Shown: piece after piece, positions 8,861 to 16,735 of the stretch
Layout of the letters: the number at the start of each line of letters is the position of its first letter
Position numbering within the stretch: the first letter of the stretch is position 1
Source of the DNA: Caulobacteraceae bacterium
GTDB lineage: Bacteria; Pseudomonadota; Alphaproteobacteria; Caulobacterales; Caulobacteraceae
Assembly: GCA_030151985.1 (NCBI GenBank)
Contig: JASLDZ010000089.1
Span: 1 to 21,470 of the forward strand
Direction: 5' to 3'
DNA length: 21,470 nucleotides
Notes under the pieces: model-generated
What the model was told of the DNA's origin: nothing
Seen by the model: only the letters and a program-made list of their open reading frames with translations
Database searches by the model: none
Translations under genes and position numbers: made by a program

Positions 8861-11101
8861 GTGGAGACCTTGCGCCGCGTGACCCGCCTCCTCTCCGGCC
8901 TCGCCGCCGCGCTCCTGCTGGCGCTTCCGGCGGCCGCCCAGCCGACCGCCGCGCCGCCTGCGAAGTCCGTGAAGACCGAGCACGTGACCTCGACGCTGGC
9001 CCCCGAGAGCTCCGCCGCGGCGCCCGGCGGCGTCTTCTACGTCGCGGTGCGCCAGGCGATGGCGCCCGGCTGGCACACCTATTGGCGCAACCCCGGCGAC
9101 AGCGGCGAGCCGACGACCGTCAAGTGGACGCTGCCCTCCGGCTGGAGCGCGGGCGACATCGTCTGGCCGGCGCCCACGCACGAGGCGACCGGCCCGCTCA
9201 TGAACTACGTCTACTCCGGCGTGGTGCTGCTGCCGGTGGCGCTGCAGGTCCCGGCCGACGCCAAGGCCGGCGCGCCGGTGCGGATCGAGGCCAAGGTCGA
9301 CTACCTCGTCTGCAAGGACGTCTGCGTCCCCGAGACCGTGAACCTGCTGCTGGAGACGACCGTCGCCGCCGGCTCCCCCGCGCCGGACCCTGCGTACGGC
9401 GCGCCGTTGGCCGCCGCCCTGGCCGCGGCGCCCAAGGCGGCGCTGGTCACCGCGACGTTCGGGACGGAGGGGTCGCCGCCGGCGCTGCGCCTGTCCATCG
9501 CCGGCGACGCCGCCAAGGGGGCGCAGGCGGCGCACGCCTGGTTCTACCCCTACGACGCCGGCCTGATCGACCACGCCGCGCCCGAGCGGGTCAGCGCCGG
9601 ATCAGACGGCCTGACCTTCCTGCTCAAGCCTTCCGCCACGCCCGGCAAGCCGCCGCAGGAGGTTGCGGGCGTGGTGGTGCTGGGGCCGGGCCGCGCGTTC
9701 GAGGTGACGGCCAAGCCCGGCGCCCCGCCGGCCGGCACCATGGGGGGCGCGCCGGTCGCTTCTTCCGGATCGCCGGGCGCGGGCGCGACGGCGGGCGCCG
9801 ACGCGCCCTCCGCGCCGTCGCCACAGGGCGGGTTCCTCGGCGCTCTGGCGGCGGCGTTCCTCGGCGGGCTGATCCTGAACCTGATGCCGTGCGTGTTCCC
9901 CGTCCTCTCGATCAAGGCCGCGCAGTTCGCCCGGCACCTTGGCGATCCCCGCGCCGCCCGAGCCGAGGGGCTGGCGTTCCTGGCGGGGGTGGTCGTGACC
10001 TTCGTGACGCTGGCGGCCGCCCTCCTTGCCGCGCGGGCGGCGGGTCAGGCGGTGGGCTGGGGGTTCCAGCTGCAGAGCCCGGCCGTGGTGGCCACGCTGG
10101 CGCTGGTGATGCTGGCGGCGGCGCTGAACCTCTCGGGCGTGTTCGAGGTCGGGACGTCGGTGCAGGGCGCCGGCTCCGGCCTGGCCGCGAAGGGCGGGCT
10201 CGCGGGCGCCTTCTTCACGGGGGTGCTGGCCGTGGTCGTGGCCGCGCCCTGCACCGCGCCCTTCATGGCCGGAGCGATCGGCTGGGCGGTGACGCAGCCG
10301 CCGCTCGCCGCGCTGGCGGTGTTCGCGGGGCTCGGCCTGGGGCTCGCCGCGCCGCTGACCGCGCTCTCGTTCGCGCCGGCGCTGTTCAAGCGGCTGCCTC
10401 GGCCAGGGGCGTGGATGGAGGGGTTCAAGAAGGCGCTGGCCTTCCCGATGTACGGCGCGGCCGCCTGGCTCGTGTGGGTGTTCGCGCTGCAGGCGGGGGT
10501 GAACGCCCTGCCGTTCCTGTTCGCCGCCGCGGTGGTGCTGGCCTTCGGCGCCTGGCTCTGGGGCGTGGCGCAGCGCAGCGAGCGGCCCTGGACGCCGCGC
10601 GCCGTGGCGGGGGTGGCGGGAGCGCTCGCGGTGGCAGCCGTCGTGTTCGCCGTCCGCGCCGGCCCCGCGCCGGAGGCCGTAGCCGCGACCTCCGCGGGGT
10701 CGGGAGCCGGCCTTCCGGTGGAGCCCTGGTCGCCGGCTCGCGTCGCTGAACTCAGCGCCGCCGGGCGCCCGGTGTTCGTCGACTTCACCGCCGCCTGGTG
10801 CGTCACCTGCCAGGTCAACGAGCGCACCGCGCTCGCGGGCAAGGGCGTGGCCGACGCCTTTACGCGCACCCATGCCGCCTATCTGAAGGCCGACTGGACC
10901 AGGCGCGACGCCGGCATCGCCCGGGCGCTGTCGGAGCAGGGCCGCTCGGGCGTGCCGCTCTACCTCGTCTACGCGCCCGGCTCTGCGCAGCCGAAGGTGC
11001 TGCCCCAGCTCCTGTCGGAGGGCGTAGTGGTGGGCGCGCTGGAGGCGGCTGCGAAGCCCGCGCCTCAGAACCTCGCCAGCACCGCGCCCCCTTCGGCGTA
11101 G
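8861..11101 (+). CDS. ScsB/DsbD-type membrane thiol-disulfide reductase
   Basis: This protein carries electrons from cytoplasmic thioredoxin across the inner membrane to periplasmic thiol proteins. The 746-aa product has a signal peptide (LLSGLAAALLLALPAAAQ), an N-terminal periplasmic domain with Cys151-x3-Cys155 (LVCKDVCVPE), and a low-complexity linker at about 290-325. About eight membrane helices follow, bearing Cys344 (LMPCVFPVLSIK) and Cys464 (APCTAPFMAG). A C-terminal thioredoxin domain carries Cys647-x2-Cys650 (FTAAWCVTCQVNERT). All six redox cysteines expected for the family are present. The N-terminal domain type and length fit ScsB-like members, first described in Caulobacter, better than enterobacterial DsbD. 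The start is GTG 8861, with GGGAG eight bases upstream. Its last 37 bases overlap the end of the convergent GH2 gene. No periplasmic partner thioredoxin or peroxiredoxin is adjacent. Confidence 0.92.
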   Translation: METLRRVTRLLSGLAAALLLALPAAAQPTAAPPAKSVKTEHVTSTLAPESSAAAPGGVFYVAVRQAMAPGWHTYWRNPGDSGEPTTVKWTLPSGWSAGDIVWPAPTHEATGPLMNYVYSGVVLLPVALQVPADAKAGAPVRIEAKVDYLVCKDVCVPETVNLLLETTVAAGSPAPDPAYGAPLAAALAAAPKAALVTATFGTEGSPPALRLSIAGDAAKGAQAAHAWFYPYDAGLIDHAAPERVSAGSDGLTFLLKPSATPGKPPQEVAGVVVLGPGRAFEVTAKPGAPPAGTMGGAPVASSGSPGAGATAGADAPSAPSPQGGFLGALAAAFLGGLILNLMPCVFPVLSIKAAQFARHLGDPRAARAEGLAFLAGVVVTFVTLAAALLAARAAGQAVGWGFQLQSPAVVATLALVMLAAALNLSGVFEVGTSVQGAGSGLAAKGGLAGAFFTGVLAVVVAAPCTAPFMAGAIGWAVTQPPLAALAVFAGLGLGLAAPLTALSFAPALFKRLPRPGAWMEGFKKALAFPMYGAAAWLVWVFALQAGVNALPFLFAAAVVLAFGAWLWGVAQRSERPWTPRAVAGVAGALAVAAVVFAVRAGPAPEAVAATSAGSGAGLPVEPWSPARVAELSAAGRPVFVDFTAAWCVTCQVNERTALAGKGVADAFTRTHAAYLKADWTRRDAGIARALSEQGRSGVPLYLVYAPGSAQPKVLPQLLSEGVVVGALEAAAKPAPQNLASTAPPSA

Positions 11102-13593
11102 AGTACGCCGGAGGGCCGCGCCGCCGCACCTGCGAGGGGTCGCAGCCCGAGAGGACGCGGCGCGCCGGGGATGAGCGGGAAACCGTCGTGGGACGGCCGG
11201 AAGCCGGGAACCCGAAGCCAAAGGGCCTCGACCAGACGGTCGGTCGCCAGCGTGAGGACCCACGCGCCGCCCTCCGCCGCCAGCGTCGCGGCCACGGCGG
11301 ACGCAGGGCGCGGCAGGCGACGGCCGCGCGGGTAGTGGACGGCCTCGATCGTCTCGCCCCCCTCGATCGCCAGTCGGGCGACCACCACGTCGTGAGCGGG
11401 CGAACCGAAATTGTAGCAGAGGCCGAAGTCGTAGAAGGCGCCCAGGAGCGCGAAGGCGGAGATCGTCTCGGCCGAACGCGGCGGCAGGACGACGGCGCGG
11501 CCGCACCGCACCACGGGCCGGGCGCCCTCGGCCAGCGCGGCCAGCGTCAGCTGCGCCTCGACCGGGGCGGCGGTCTCGTTGAGGAGGTGCAGCGCCAGGC
11601 CGTCGACGCCTTCGTCGGTGATCGAGAGCTGCACGGGGCGGAGCGCGCGCTTCAGGCCGTGGTAGGCCGCCTTCGGCTCGCCGCGGGCGTCGAGCACGCC
11701 CCAGCCGGCGCCTGGAACCACGTCCTGCACCGTCCAGACCAGGGCGCCGCGCGTGGGTGAGGCTGGGCGGCGCCACTCGGCGAAGGTCGCCTCCATCACC
11801 TCGGCGGAGACGCGGCGGGAAAGGTCGAGGTAAAGTCGCGGGTCGCGCGCACGAAGTTCGGCGGCGTCCTCCCCGAACAGGAGGCGCAGGTAGTGGTCGC
11901 GCACGTCGTCGAAGTCCCAGTCGGCGCCGACGTCGCGGGGCACCCCGGCCTTCCAGGCGGGGCCGTTCGGGTCGAGATCGCCCTGCGGAACGTTGGCGAA
12001 GGCCAGGCACTCGGCGGCGAAGCGCACGCCCGCGCGCCGTGCATCCTCCAGCGGCCGACGGTAGGCGCCGACGCCGTAGTAGTGGCCGACGCCCTCGCCC
12101 ACGGTGAACGGCAGGTCGCCTCCGCCGGGAGAGTGGGGGACGTAGGGGAGGCCGGGGGCCAGCTCCGCCGCGACGTCCGCCAGGAGGCCGTCCGCGAGCG
12201 GCGTAGTGCGGGCGGCGCCGGGGAGGCCCATCATCGCCGCCTGCTGCGCGATCTCGCTCCCGCCGCAGAGCACGGCGAGGGACGGGCGGTGGGCGATCCG
12301 CGCCAGGAGCTGGCGCGCCTCGGATTCGCACAGGGCGGCGAAGGCGGGGTCCTGCACGGGGTAGTCGAAGTTGGCGAAGGCGAAGTCCTGCCAGACCATC
12401 AGGCCCAGCTCGTCGCACAGGTCGTAGAAGGCGTCGGCCTCGTAGGCGCCGACCCCCGGGAGCCGGACCATGTTCATTCCCGCCTCGACCATGAGCCGCA
12501 GGGCCGGCTCGCAGGCCTCAGCTGTGGACGTGAGGGTCAGGAGGTCGGGCGTGGTCCAGCAGGCGCCGCGCGCGAACACCGGCTCGCCGTTGACGACCAC
12601 GCCGAAGCCCTTGCCGTCCGCGCCCCGGTCCACGGCGATCGAGCGGAAACCAACGGGGCCGAGGTCGAAGGTCTCGCCGTCAAGGTCCAGCGTCACGGGA
12701 TAGAGCGGCTGGTCGCCGTGGGTGGCCGGCTGCCACGGACGGACGTGGGGGAGATCGAGGGTGGCCGTCAGGCAGCCGTCTGGCCGAGGGCTCACGGTTG
12801 CGCTCACGCCTGCGCACTGGACCGACGCCCCCCTCATCCGCTCATCCCGGCGAAGGCCGGGACCCAGTGCCGACCGAGGTCCAGAGCTTGGCGTCGAGAT
12901 GGCGATCTCCGGCTTCTTAGCTCCCGCAACTGGGTCCCGGCCTTCGCCGGGATGAGCGGGAGATGGAGGGATGGAGACCTGTAGGCGGCCGCCTGCGCCG
13001 GTCCGTTCCGCCTGTATCCGCACGTCGTCCAGCCGCACCGGCCCGCGATCAACCAGCGCGACACCCCGCCAAGGCCCGACGCAGTCCACCTGCGGCTGCC
13101 AGCCGGGCATCTGGCCCATCAGCGTGGTGCGCACGCCCCTCAGGCCGGCGCGCGGCGTGATGCGGGTCTTCCAGCGGGCGCGGAGGAGCTTGGCCTCAAG
13201 CCGCGGCGCGAGCGCGCGGAAGGCGAGCCACAGGGTCTCGCCGCCCTTCAGCTCCACGTCGACGGCGTGGGCGAGGAACATCGACTCCGACGCCAGGAGC
13301 AGCCGGTCGTCCAGCCACACCTCACAGAGCGTGGCCAGCCCTTTGAAGCGCAGGGTGCGCGGGCCGGCGCCCTCCAGCGTGGTGCGCCACCACACGTCGC
13401 GGCCGAAGAGGTCGTCGTAGGGGCGCCCCGCTGCGCGCAGGGCGGCGGCGGTCGTGCCGGGGGCGGCTGCGTCGATCCAGTCGATCAGGAGGGCGGCCTG
13501 GGCCGGCGTCTCGCAGGCGCCCGGCGGCGTGAGGGCGAGCGTCCAGCGCGTGAGCGGCGCCACCCGCTCGCCGGCCGCGCTCCGCGGGAGCAA
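11065..13593 (-). CDS. Glycoside hydrolase family 2 protein, beta-mannosidase-like, with an in-frame repeat insertion
   Basis: This 842-aa protein has the GH2 layout: an N-terminal jelly-roll sugar-binding domain (about 1-165; VWWRTTLEGAGPRTLRFKGL, WLDDRLLLASESMF), an Ig-like domain (about 175-310), a TIM barrel with the family path RLPGVGAYEADAFYDLCDEL and LMVWQDFAFANFDYP, and a C-terminal part with GALVWTVQDVVPGAGWGVLD. The likely acid/base is Glu447 (LCGGSEIAQQ, in the place of WNGNNE) and the likely nucleophile Glu528 (VRFAAECLAF). The acid/base surroundings are atypical, so activity is not certain. No signal peptide is seen, so it should be cytoplasmic. Residues about 212-252 derive from a palindromic repeat. 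It starts at TTG 13593, four bases after the DUF1839 stop (a GTG at 13563 is possible), and is the last gene of a carrier protein-DUF1839-GH2 operon. Its substrate is unknown. Confidence 0.85.
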   Translation of the reverse strand: MLPRSAAGERVAPLTRWTLALTPPGACETPAQAALLIDWIDAAAPGTTAAALRAAGRPYDDLFGRDVWWRTTLEGAGPRTLRFKGLATLCEVWLDDRLLLASESMFLAHAVDVELKGGETLWLAFRALAPRLEAKLLRARWKTRITPRAGLRGVRTTLMGQMPGWQPQVDCVGPWRGVALVDRGPVRLDDVRIQAERTGAGGRLQVSIPPSPAHPGEGRDPVAGAKKPEIAISTPSSGPRSALGPGLRRDERMRGASVQCAGVSATVSPRPDGCLTATLDLPHVRPWQPATHGDQPLYPVTLDLDGETFDLGPVGFRSIAVDRGADGKGFGVVVNGEPVFARGACWTTPDLLTLTSTAEACEPALRLMVEAGMNMVRLPGVGAYEADAFYDLCDELGLMVWQDFAFANFDYPVQDPAFAALCESEARQLLARIAHRPSLAVLCGGSEIAQQAAMMGLPGAARTTPLADGLLADVAAELAPGLPYVPHSPGGGDLPFTVGEGVGHYYGVGAYRRPLEDARRAGVRFAAECLAFANVPQGDLDPNGPAWKAGVPRDVGADWDFDDVRDHYLRLLFGEDAAELRARDPRLYLDLSRRVSAEVMEATFAEWRRPASPTRGALVWTVQDVVPGAGWGVLDARGEPKAAYHGLKRALRPVQLSITDEGVDGLALHLLNETAAPVEAQLTLAALAEGARPVVRCGRAVVLPPRSAETISAFALLGAFYDFGLCYNFGSPAHDVVVARLAIEGGETIEAVHYPRGRRLPRPASAVAATLAAEGGAWVLTLATDRLVEALWLRVPGFRPSHDGFPLIPGAPRPLGLRPLAGAAARPSGVLYAEGGAVLARF
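12838..12959. repeat. REPIN-like inverted repeat inside the GH2 gene
   Basis: A perfect 31-base inverted repeat (12838-12868 and 12929-12959) flanks a 60-base spacer. Each arm also folds on itself: CCCGGC-GAAG-GCCGGG at 12846-12861 and its mirror at 12936-12951. Two palindromic units in inverted orientation are the hallmark of REP doublets (BIME/REPIN). The tips read ACCCAG and the bases read CCG-TCATCC, the same plan as the element at 16736-16870. It lies wholly within the GH2 coding sequence, is read through in frame and adds about 41 residues. No transposase is in the window. Confidence 0.85.
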
Positions 13594-13597
13594 CGGT

Positions 13598-14536
13598 TCA
13601 GCCGCAGCGGGCGCGCAGGTGCGCCAGGAGCGCGTCCCACGCGTCGGCGGCGGGGTCGAGCGCGGCGGGCAGCGCGTCGAACTTCCGCTTGGCGAGCGCG
13701 CGGGCCAGCTGGAACTGCGCGCCCTTGGCCGCCTGCGCGATCGTCAGCGCGGGGGCGGCGCCGGCCTCGTCGCCCAGCCACTCCAGGTGCGAGGACAGGA
13801 GCTCGAAGTTCGCGCCGGTCTGCCGCAGCGTGTTGAAGGCGTAGAGGTGGAACATCGCGAAGGGGCGTTCGGCCAGCGCCGCGACCTGCTCCGGCAGCGC
13901 GGCCTGGAAGGCGCGGATCGGGTTGGCGGCCGGGGCCCGGACGACATGGCGGGCGAGGAAACGCCCAGCCTCGGCGCGAAGGTCCGAGGCGGCGGGCGCG
14001 GCGTCCGGCTTGATGATCTCGGCGTAGGGCAGAAAAGGGCGCTCGGGCGGCGCGTCGGTCAGGAAGGCGCCGTCGTAGTCCTCCCCCGACAGGCGCCAGC
14101 GGCCGGGGCCGTGGACATAGTCGAGTGTCCGGGCGGCGCGGTCGATGCCGAGGACGGCGATGGTCGTCTTGCCGTGCTCGGTGCGGTAGCTGACCCCTTG
14201 GGTGTCCGGGAGCCAGAAGCCGTCCACCTCCACGCTGACCAGCCGGCCCAGGGCGACCTGCCGCTCCACGTGCGTGGGCACGTCGTCGTAGATCGCCATC
14301 TCGTCGACCCGCAGGCCGTAGAGCGCCTCGAGGTCCTCCAGCGGCGGCTTGAAGAAGGTGAAGTGGTCGCCCTCCCAGTCCTGCGCGACGGTGAAGCCGA
14401 AGGCGGCGCGGGGCTCGTGGCCCAGGTGCGCCAGCACCTCGATCCACAGGTCGGCGTAGCAGTTGGTCTCCGGCCAGGCGCGGTCCAGCGCGTGCAACGG
14501 ATGACGCGTCACGACCGGGCCGGACCCGTCCGCCAT
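13598..14536 (-). CDS. DUF1839 family protein
   Basis: This 312-aa protein matches, from memory of the family, the uncharacterised DUF1839 group. Its N-terminus has the conserved block RAWPETNCYADLWIEVLAHL followed by DWEGDHFTFFKPPLEDLEAL. The middle holds VPTHVERQVALGRLVSVEVD, and the C-terminal half is helical with FHLYAFNTLRQTGANFELL. The pattern TNCY followed by a buried papain-like core suggests a peptidase or transglutaminase-like fold, but I cannot confirm a catalytic triad, so that is only a guess. There is no signal peptide. It starts at ATG 14536, two bases after the stop of a small carrier-protein gene, and is followed four bases later by the GH2 gene. That tight spacing says the three act together. 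Family members are known, as I recall, beside small acyl carrier proteins and amino acid:carrier-protein ligases, which suggests a role in handling a carrier-bound amino acid. Confidence 0.78.
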   Translation of the reverse strand: MADGSGPVVTRHPLHALDRAWPETNCYADLWIEVLAHLGHEPRAAFGFTVAQDWEGDHFTFFKPPLEDLEALYGLRVDEMAIYDDVPTHVERQVALGRLVSVEVDGFWLPDTQGVSYRTEHGKTTIAVLGIDRAARTLDYVHGPGRWRLSGEDYDGAFLTDAPPERPFLPYAEIIKPDAAPAASDLRAEAGRFLARHVVRAPAANPIRAFQAALPEQVAALAERPFAMFHLYAFNTLRQTGANFELLSSHLEWLGDEAGAAPALTIAQAAKGAQFQLARALAKRKFDALPAALDPAADAWDALLAHLRARCG

Positions 14537-14538
14537 GG

Positions 14539-14787
14539 TCAGGCGGCCAGCTTGACGCCCGCGTCCATCAGCGCGGAGCGGATGGTGGCCACGGAGGTGA
14601 AGGTCTTGGCGTTCAGCCGGTCCTCCGGGAACTCCACGTCGAACGCCTCCTCCAGCGCCAGCATCAGCTGCACGGTGGCGAAGGAGGTCATGCCCGCGCC
14701 GTAGAGGTCGGCGTCGTCGGCCAGGGTCGAGGCGGGGGCCTGCAGGCCGGCGTGGGCGCCGAGCAGCTCGCGGATCGTGTCGTCCAT
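14539..14787 (-). CDS. Small acyl carrier protein-like protein of the DUF1839 operon
   Basis: This 82-aa carrier protein has the expected four-helix pattern. The phosphopantetheine attachment site is Ser35 in DLYGAGMTSFATVQLMLALE. Here Met-Thr-Ser replaces the Asp-Ser-Leu of fatty-acid ACP, so the serine is kept but its neighbours differ. Helix 2 and the following loop (EEAFDVEFPEDRLNAKTF) are otherwise ACP-like. This MTS/LTS-type site is, as I recall, typical of carrier proteins charged by seryl-tRNA synthetase-like amino acid:carrier-protein ligases rather than of fatty-acid synthesis. No ligase or phosphopantetheinyl transferase gene lies in the window. It is the first gene of the three-gene minus-strand operon and diverges from the M20 peptidase gene, with 152 bases between starts. 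Confidence 0.85.
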   Translation of the reverse strand: MDDTIRELLGAHAGLQAPASTLADDADLYGAGMTSFATVQLMLALEEAFDVEFPEDRLNAKTFTSVATIRSALMDAGVKLAA

Positions 14788-14888
14788 GTCGTGTCCATCG
14801 ATGGGGCGCCGCCGCGGCGCACGGCTCCCCGGCGTGCAACCTATGGGCCAGCCGTTGCCGAACGGTAAGTCGGAGCGATGTCGCGGGG

Positions 14889-14917
14889 TTGGCGGGCGGG
14901 AACGGCGGCGCTAAGCC
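14889..14917 (+). promoter_or_regulatory. Candidate housekeeping promoter for the M20 peptidase gene
   Basis: TTGGCGG at 14889-14895 differs from the Caulobacter -35 consensus at one position. After 14 bases, GCTAAGCC at 14910-14917 matches GCTA and the final C of the -10. Initiation near 14923 would leave a leader of about 17 bases holding the GAGGAG ribosome site at 14928-14933. I found no equally good promoter for the divergent carrier-protein operon. Confidence 0.45.
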
Positions 14918-14939
14918 GACGCCTCGCGAGGAGACCCCG

Positions 14940-16388
14940 ATGAACGCCGAACAGCTGAACGCCACCGTCGCGCGGTTCTGGGACGAGCAGGCGATCCCCG
15001 CGCTGGTCGACTACATCCGCATCCCCAACAAGTCGCCGGCCTTCGACCGGGACTGGGCGGCGAACGGGCATATGGAGCAGGCCACCCAGCTCTACGCCGC
15101 CTTCGCCGAGCGGGCGCTCAGCGAGGTGAAGGGCGCGACGGTGGAGATCTTGCGCATCGAGGGCCGCACGCCGGTGATCCTGATCGACGTTCCCGCCACC
15201 GCCGCGGGGGCCGATCCCGACGCGCCGATCCTGTTCTACGGCCACCTGGACAAGCAGCCCGAGGCCGAGGGCTGGAGCGAGGGCATGGGGCCGTGGACCC
15301 CGGTGATGAAGGACGCCAAGCTCTACGGCCGCGGCTCCGCCGACGACGGCTACGCCATGTTCGGCGCGCTGGGCGCCATCCTGGCGGTGGAGGCGCAAGG
15401 CGCCCCTCACGCCCGCTGCGTGGTGCTGATCGAGGCGTGCGAGGAGAGCGGCTCCTACGACCTTCCCGCCTACATCGAGCTGCTGAAAGGCCGGCTGGGC
15501 GAGCCGGCGCTGGTGGTGTGCCTGGACTCGGGCTGCGGCAACTACGAGCAGCTGTGGCTGACCACCTCCTTGCGAGGCATGGTCGGCGGCAACCTGCGGG
15601 TCGACGTGCTGGAGGAGGGGGTGCACTCCGGCCTCGCCTCGGGGATCGTGCCCTCCAGCTTCCGCATCCTGCGCACGCTGCTGTCGCGGCTGGAGGACGA
15701 GGAGACGGGGCGCATCCTGCCGCCCGAGCTGCAGGCCGACATCCCGCCCGACCGCGCCGCCCAGGCGAGGGTCGCCGCCGAGGCGCTGGGCGACGAGGTG
15801 TGGACCAAGTTCGCCTACGCGGGCGGGACGCGGCCCATGGGCGCCGACAACACCGAGCTCCTGCTGAACCAGACGTGGCGGCCCACGCTCTCGATCACGG
15901 GGCTGGAGGGTGCGCCGCCGCTCGGCGCCGCCGGCAACGTGCTGCGCCCCTACACCGCCGCCAAGCTCAGCGTGCGCCTGCCGCCCACCACCGACGCCGA
16001 GGCCGCCGGCCGCGCGCTGAAGGCGCTGCTGGAGAAGGACCCGCCCTACGGCGCCAAGGTCGCCTTCGACTACGACAAGGCGGGCGCCGGCTGGAACGCG
16101 CCGCCGCTCGCCCCCTGGCTGGACGCGGCGCTGGAGCGCGGGTCGCAGGCCGCCTACGGGCGAGGCGTCGCGCAGGTGGGGGAGGGCGGCTCGATCCCGC
16201 TGATGGGCATGCTGCAGGCCATGTTCCCGCGGGCGCAGTTCGTGGTCACCGGCGTGCTCGGCCCAAGGTCGAACGCGCACGGCCCGGACGAATTCCTGCA
16301 CATCCCGATGGTGAAGGGCGTGACCGCGGTGATGGCCGAGGTGGTCGCCTCGCACGCCGAGGCGCTGGCGGAGAAGGCGGCGGCCTGA
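14940..16388 (+). CDS. M20 family metallopeptidase (dipeptidase/carnosinase-like)
   Basis: This 482-aa cytoplasmic di-zinc peptidase probably cleaves dipeptides or similar small peptides. The M20 ligand set is visible in order: His in LFYGHLDKQP, the bridging Asp in GRGSADDGYAM, the Glu pair in LIEACEESGSYD (catalytic base then metal ligand), Asp in VCLDSGCG, and the last His in SNAHGPDEFLHIP. The lid/dimerisation domain lies between about 220 and 390 (LEEGVHSGLASGIVPSSF). Length and motifs fit the CNDP-like dipeptidase branch. The start is ATG 14940, with a strong GAGGAG site six bases upstream. It diverges from the carrier protein-DUF1839-GH2 operon and is followed after one base by the GIY-YIG gene. 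It has no signal peptide. A link to the divergent operon is possible but not shown. Confidence 0.92.
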   Translation: MNAEQLNATVARFWDEQAIPALVDYIRIPNKSPAFDRDWAANGHMEQATQLYAAFAERALSEVKGATVEILRIEGRTPVILIDVPATAAGADPDAPILFYGHLDKQPEAEGWSEGMGPWTPVMKDAKLYGRGSADDGYAMFGALGAILAVEAQGAPHARCVVLIEACEESGSYDLPAYIELLKGRLGEPALVVCLDSGCGNYEQLWLTTSLRGMVGGNLRVDVLEEGVHSGLASGIVPSSFRILRTLLSRLEDEETGRILPPELQADIPPDRAAQARVAAEALGDEVWTKFAYAGGTRPMGADNTELLLNQTWRPTLSITGLEGAPPLGAAGNVLRPYTAAKLSVRLPPTTDAEAAGRALKALLEKDPPYGAKVAFDYDKAGAGWNAPPLAPWLDAALERGSQAAYGRGVAQVGEGGSIPLMGMLQAMFPRAQFVVTGVLGPRSNAHGPDEFLHIPMVKGVTAVMAEVVASHAEALAEKAAA

Positions 16389-16389
16389 G

Positions 16390-16725
16390 ATGGTCGGCCG
16401 CGACGCTGCGATCGCGGTCTACATTATGGCGAGCGCGCGGAACGGGACGCTGTACGTCGGCGTGACCAGCCGGCTGGAGCAGCGGGTGGCGAGCCATAGG
16501 CAGGGTTTGCAGGAGGGATTCACCAAGCGGTACGACTGTCGGCTGCTCGCGTGGTTCGAGATGCACGACGACATGCTCGAGGCGATCCGGCGTGAGAAGC
16601 AGCTCAAGAAGTGGCCGCGCAAGTGGAAGCTCAACCTGATCGAGTCTGACAATCCCGAGTGGCGCGACCTCGCTGAAGACTGGTGGAACGACGACTGGAC
16701 GTCGGTCGAACTGCCTACCTCCTGA
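16390..16725 (+). CDS. Small GIY-YIG nuclease superfamily protein
   Basis: This 111-aa single-domain protein of the UPF0213/YhbQ type is widespread in alphaproteobacteria. The GIY half is AVYIM (Tyr11), the YIG half is LYVGVTS (Tyr22-Val-Gly), the helix carries Arg32 and His36 (LEQRVASHR), and the metal-binding Glu69 lies in IRREKQLKKW. The C-terminus WKLNLIESDNPEWRDL is typical of the family, so the domain is complete. GIY-YIG domains cut or nick DNA, but the role of the stand-alone forms is unknown. It starts one base after the M20 stop. Codon use is looser than in its neighbours, with AGG, CAT, TTG, GGT, GGA and TGT codons clustered around residues 36-50, which suggests it was acquired. 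A REPIN-like palindrome begins 10 bases after its stop. Confidence 0.9.
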   Translation: MVGRDAAIAVYIMASARNGTLYVGVTSRLEQRVASHRQGLQEGFTKRYDCRLLAWFEMHDDMLEAIRREKQLKKWPRKWKLNLIESDNPEWRDLAEDWWNDDWTSVELPTS

Positions 16726-16735
16726 ACCCTTACAT

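Noticed and set aside
9602..12418. 938-codon minus-strand open frame across the scsB/dsbD and GH2 genes
   Set aside because: It is Arg/Gly/Pro-rich noise in a frame different from the GH2 gene and antisense to scsB/dsbD. Both real genes have clear motifs.
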